Below are positions 60,589-64,000 of a stretch of 64,000 nucleotides of DNA, piece by piece (position 1 is the first letter of the stretch; the number at the start of each line of letters is the position of its first letter). The stretch spans positions 62,001 to 126,000 of the forward strand of contig JADKAJ010000004.1 of NCBI GenBank assembly GCA_016719165.1, given 5' to 3'. Made by a program: the position numbers and the translations under genes. Origin of the DNA: Chitinophagaceae bacterium (lineage in GTDB: Bacteria > Bacteroidota > Bacteroidia > Chitinophagales > Chitinophagaceae). The notes beneath the pieces were generated by a model. That model was not told the origin of the DNA, made no database searches, and saw only the letters and a list, made by a program, of their open reading frames with translations.

Positions 60589-63453
60589 ATGGCAAAGAAT
60601 AATCACAGCGGAACAGGCATATCAATCCAGGATAACGAGTCAATTGAAGTTTTTGGAGCAAGGGTACATAATCTTAAGAATATAGATATTTCCATTCCCA
60701 AGAATAAATTGGTTGTAATTACAGGTATCAGCGGCAGTGGAAAGTCTTCGCTGGCATTTGATACCATTTATTCGGAAGGGCAGCGGAGGTACATGGAAAC
60801 TTTTGGAGCTTATGCCCGGCAGTTTATTGGCGATATGGAACGGCCGGATGTAGATAAGATCACCGGGCTGTCACCGGTTATTTCTATAGAGCAAAAGACC
60901 ACCAATAAGAATCCCCGCTCTACCGTCGGCACTGTTACAGAGATATATGATTTTCTCCGTTTATTATTCGCCAGGATCGGCGAAGCTTATTCTTATAATA
61001 CGGGAAAGAAGATGGTGAAATGGAGTGAGGAAGAGATAGTAGAAAATATTTTTCAAAAGTTTAAAGGGAAAAAAATAGCCCTCCTGGCGCCCTTGGTAAG
61101 AGGAAGAAAGGGTCACTACCGGGAATTATTTGAAGATGTACGAAAGAAAGGATTTCTGAAAGTGAGAGTGGACGGAGAAGTAAAAGACATTACTGCCAAA
61201 ATGCAGGTGGACAGGTATGTTATTCATGATATCGAACTGGTGGTGGACAGGTTGCAGGTAACGGATGAATTAAAAGCCAGGTTAAGCCAGAGTGTGCAAC
61301 AAACTTTGAAATTGGGTAAAGACCTGATGTTTTTGCTGGTAGACGATTCAAAATTTGTGCAGTATTCCAAATTGCTGATGTGCGAAGATTCCGGCATCAG
61401 CTATGAAGAGCCATCTCCCAATGCTTTTTCATTTAATTCTCCGTATGGTGCCTGTCCCACCTGTAAGGGGCTCGGTGCTGTATATACCATTGATATGGCT
61501 GAAGTACTGCCTGACACTTCTAAAAGTGTTAAGGAAGGAGGTATTGCTCCCCTGGGTGAAGAAAGAAGTGCCGGCGTATTTAACCAGGTGGTGGATTTTG
61601 CAAAAAAGAATAAGATTAAGTTAGACATTCCGGTTAAAGACCTGGGTAAGGCACAACTGGATCTTTTATTGTACGGCGATAAGGACATCAATTCCTCTCT
61701 TGAAGTTGATGTGGATGATGATACTGTGCCGGAAACTTACACCGGCAGCTATGAAGGTATTATCCCTATGTTGAAAAGGTGGTTCACTTCTTCCCATAGT
61801 ACGGAAGTATTGCGTGAATGGGTGCAACGGTTCATGACGATGAAGCCATGCGGAACCTGTAACGGTGCAAGGTTAAAAAAAGAAAGCCTTTTTTTTAAAG
61901 TAAATGGTAGAAATATTGCTGAACTCAGTAATATGAACCTGGATAACCTGGCTGCATGGTTTGATGGCATTGAGTTGATGCTGGATAATAAGCGAAAGAC
62001 CATTGCCAAAGATGTTTTAAAAGAAATAAGGGAGCGACTGCAGTTTTTATTGGATGTTGGTTTAACCTATCTCACTTTATACCGGCCATCCAAAACATTG
62101 AGTGGTGGTGAATCGCAACGGATAAGATTGGCTACACAAATTGGTTCCCAACTGCAGGGTATTACTTATATATTGGACGAACCTTCTATCGGGCTGCATC
62201 AACGAGATAATCATCGATTGATAGAAGCATTAAAAAATCTACGTGATATCGGGAATAGTGTATTGGTGGTAGAACATGATAAGGATATTATGCTGGCGGC
62301 TGATTATTTGATTGATATTGGTCCAAATGCCGGTTATCATGGAGGAAGAATTGTAGCACAGGGGGAACCAGGGGAGTTATTGAAATTAGATACACTAACT
62401 TCCGGCTATTTGAATGGGCATAGAAGGATTGCCGTGCCGGCGGAAAGAAGGAATGGTAGTGGAAAATTTCTTGAGCTAAAAGGAGCAAGGGGAAATAATC
62501 TTCAAAATGTAGAGGCAAAGTTTCCGTTAGGAAAATTTATTTGTGTAACCGGCGTAAGTGGCAGTGGAAAATCAACTTTGATTAATGAAACCCTGTACCC
62601 GATTCTCTCCAAACATGCATACGGTTCAAAGATGACTCCGCTGGAATATAAATCGGTGAAAGGATTGGAGCATATCGACAAAGTGATAGAGATCGATCAG
62701 TCACCGATTGGCCGGACACCCAGAAGCAATCCCGCTACTTACTGCGGATTCTTCACGGAGATAAGAACTTTATTTGCCTCTATACCCGAAGCGAAAATTC
62801 GTGGATATAATGCAGGCCGTTTCTCTTTCAATGTAAAAAACGGCCGCTGTGACGTGTGTGAAGGCGGAGGCATGCGGGTGATTGAAATGAATTTCTTACC
62901 TGATGTATATGTGCATTGTGAAAAATGTAATGGTAAAAGATACAACAGGGAAACACTGGAGATACGCTATAAAGGAAAATCCATTGCAGATGTACTGGAG
63001 ATGACAGTGGAAGAAGCAGTTGCGTTTTTTCAGAATGTTCCTTACCTGTACCGGAAAATAAAAGTGTTGGAAGAAGTGGGATTGGGATACATCACGTTGG
63101 GGCAATCGGCAGTAACATTAAGCGGGGGAGAAGCGCAACGGGTAAAATTATCAACAGAGCTTTCCAAAAGAGATACCGGAAAGACATTTTACATACTGGA
63201 TGAACCAACAACAGGATTGCATTTTGAAGATATAAAACACCTGTTAGACGTACTAAATAAGCTGGTAGACAGGGGCAATACGGTCCTGGTCATAGAACAT
63301 AATATGGATGTCATTAAAGTGGCCGATCATATTATTGATATAGGCCCCGAAGGTGGTGATGGGGGAGGGAGAATATTATTTGAGGGAACACCCGAGGAAC
63401 TGGTAAAGAATAAAGAAAGCTATACAGCTGAATTTTTGAAGCTGGAGCTATAA
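60589..63453 (+). CDS. uvrA: Excinuclease ABC subunit A
   Basis: Damage-sensing ATPase of nucleotide excision repair, 954 residues. The first Walker A is GISGSGKSS (46-54). The UvrB-binding region has LLAPLVRGRKGHY, the conserved motif missing in the other copy. ABC signatures LSGGESQRIRL and LSGGEAQRVKL and Walker B boxes (TYILDEPSIGLH; FYILDEPTTGLHF) are complete. Zinc-binding cysteines appear as CPTCKG, CGTCNG and CDVCEGGG ... CEKCNG. It is the better candidate for the canonical UvrA. uvrB and uvrC are not in the window. Confidence 0.96.
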   Translation: MAKNNHSGTGISIQDNESIEVFGARVHNLKNIDISIPKNKLVVITGISGSGKSSLAFDTIYSEGQRRYMETFGAYARQFIGDMERPDVDKITGLSPVISIEQKTTNKNPRSTVGTVTEIYDFLRLLFARIGEAYSYNTGKKMVKWSEEEIVENIFQKFKGKKIALLAPLVRGRKGHYRELFEDVRKKGFLKVRVDGEVKDITAKMQVDRYVIHDIELVVDRLQVTDELKARLSQSVQQTLKLGKDLMFLLVDDSKFVQYSKLLMCEDSGISYEEPSPNAFSFNSPYGACPTCKGLGAVYTIDMAEVLPDTSKSVKEGGIAPLGEERSAGVFNQVVDFAKKNKIKLDIPVKDLGKAQLDLLLYGDKDINSSLEVDVDDDTVPETYTGSYEGIIPMLKRWFTSSHSTEVLREWVQRFMTMKPCGTCNGARLKKESLFFKVNGRNIAELSNMNLDNLAAWFDGIELMLDNKRKTIAKDVLKEIRERLQFLLDVGLTYLTLYRPSKTLSGGESQRIRLATQIGSQLQGITYILDEPSIGLHQRDNHRLIEALKNLRDIGNSVLVVEHDKDIMLAADYLIDIGPNAGYHGGRIVAQGEPGELLKLDTLTSGYLNGHRRIAVPAERRNGSGKFLELKGARGNNLQNVEAKFPLGKFICVTGVSGSGKSTLINETLYPILSKHAYGSKMTPLEYKSVKGLEHIDKVIEIDQSPIGRTPRSNPATYCGFFTEIRTLFASIPEAKIRGYNAGRFSFNVKNGRCDVCEGGGMRVIEMNFLPDVYVHCEKCNGKRYNRETLEIRYKGKSIADVLEMTVEEAVAFFQNVPYLYRKIKVLEEVGLGYITLGQSAVTLSGGEAQRVKLSTELSKRDTGKTFYILDEPTTGLHFEDIKHLLDVLNKLVDRGNTVLVIEHNMDVIKVADHIIDIGPEGGDGGGRILFEGTPEELVKNKESYTAEFLKLEL

Positions 63454-63456
63454 AAT

Positions 63457-63487
63457 TAATAATCCCGGGAAGAAGCCGGGATTATTA
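63457..63487. terminator. Bidirectional terminator between convergent genes
   Basis: TAATAATCCCGG / CCGGGATTATTA forms a perfect 12-bp stem with a 7-base loop, directly after the uvrA stop and 21 bases from the end of the minus-strand gene. Confidence 0.85.
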
Positions 63488-63507
63488 TCATAAAGAAGTT
63501 ATTAAAA

Positions 63508-63933
63508 TTATGCGTTCGGTTTAGTTGGGATTTTAACAATACCAAGTGTGAGTAAAAGACCTCCGACACCAGCGGCAAGAGCAATCCACAAACCAATTCC
63601 GGCACTGACTGCGCTGCTAAAACCACCTCCGTAAGAATTTAGTCGTAAAAAAAATAACAATGCACCGGCAGCAATTCCTCCAAATCCAGCCAGAGCTATT
63701 TTCTTAGTATTTGCGTCAAACTCTTTTGTCTTATCTCCCAGAAAAAAACAGGCTGCTGCAACAGCACCAATTCCCAGAAGTGTCACTAACCCCCAACTGC
63801 GCAAGCCGTTTGCTGAGCCGCCTCCAAAGCCTCCGAACTTAATTGAAACCCATGGTAGTATCAATGCAATCAATGCAACACCTGCAATAATCAATGAATA
63901 CAGTTTCGATTTGTGAAGATTTAAATTTTCCAT
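63508..63933 (-). CDS. Small integral membrane protein of unknown function
   Basis: 141 residues with four predicted membrane helices (about 11-31, 46-66, 79-97, 108-132) separated by short Gly-rich loops (KFGGFGGGSANG; NSYGGGFSS). The N-terminus is short and cytosolic-looking (MENLNLHKSKLYS). No family signature is recognised. It converges on uvrA with a shared terminator. Confidence 0.7.
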   Translation of the reverse strand: MENLNLHKSKLYSLIIAGVALIALILPWVSIKFGGFGGGSANGLRSWGLVTLLGIGAVAAACFFLGDKTKEFDANTKKIALAGFGGIAAGALLFFLRLNSYGGGFSSAVSAGIGLWIALAAGVGGLLLTLGIVKIPTKPNA

Positions 63934-64000
63934 AATAGCTTGGTTGATTTTGGTTTGGGCCTACTCATTTGGCTTTTCGGCATTCGCCCCCGGTTTTGAA

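Overview
The window looks like a chromosomal stretch from a Bacteroidota bacterium, most likely family Chitinophagaceae. Four things point there: type IX secretion (T9SS) sorting domains of both type A and type B, PorP/SprF-family proteins, paired DUF5689 lipoproteins next to a TonB receptor, and many promoters of the Bacteroidota form TTG-N19..21-TAnnTTTG. The family-level placement is inference. I see no phage, IS element, CRISPR array or plasmid gene; the region reads as ordinary chromosome with large blocks of secreted proteins.

Layout. 0-1.3 kb: rpsF-rpsR-rplI ribosomal operon (minus). 1.4-10.4 kb: a secreted EEP-family nuclease/phosphatase divergent from a TonB receptor, two DUF5689 lipoproteins and a lamin-tail T9SS protein, plausibly an extracellular nucleic-acid or phosphate scavenging locus. 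10.5-14.2 kb: an ECF sigma factor and a first, divergent uvrA. 14.5-19.5 kb: two related T9SS type A surface proteins. 19.5-28.9 kb: housekeeping genes (DUF4293 protein, glyA, sugar nucleotidyltransferase, nitronate monooxygenase), a repeat-rich coiled-coil secreted protein behind a tandem operator, an ABC exporter pair and an FAD oxidoreductase. 29-32.6 kb: a 5'-nucleotidase split into two genes, dnaA and tRNA-Ser(GCU).

32.7-51.4 kb is the most striking part. One promoter, with a perfect inverted repeat filling its spacer, precedes a 310-base leader and five co-oriented genes: a 2982-residue and a 1719-residue type B T9SS cargo protein, two PorP/SprF proteins, and between those an OmpA-family protein with the PorE domain order (TPR, beta-propeller, carboxypeptidase-regulatory-like, OmpA). 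This looks like a self-contained unit for secreting and anchoring two giant surface proteins that share an IgGFc-binding-like domain.

51.5-64 kb: a secreted astacin-type protease, tRNA-Pro(UGG), a nucleotide-sugar epimerase, a family 2 glycosyltransferase, and a metY-metX-hom operon. That operon is preceded by a convincing SAM-I riboswitch with its own promoter, a terminator and a complementary antiterminator strand. Two proteins of unknown function, a second (canonical) uvrA and a small membrane protein close the window.

All domain and family assignments come from reading the translations and recalling family motifs; no database search was run.
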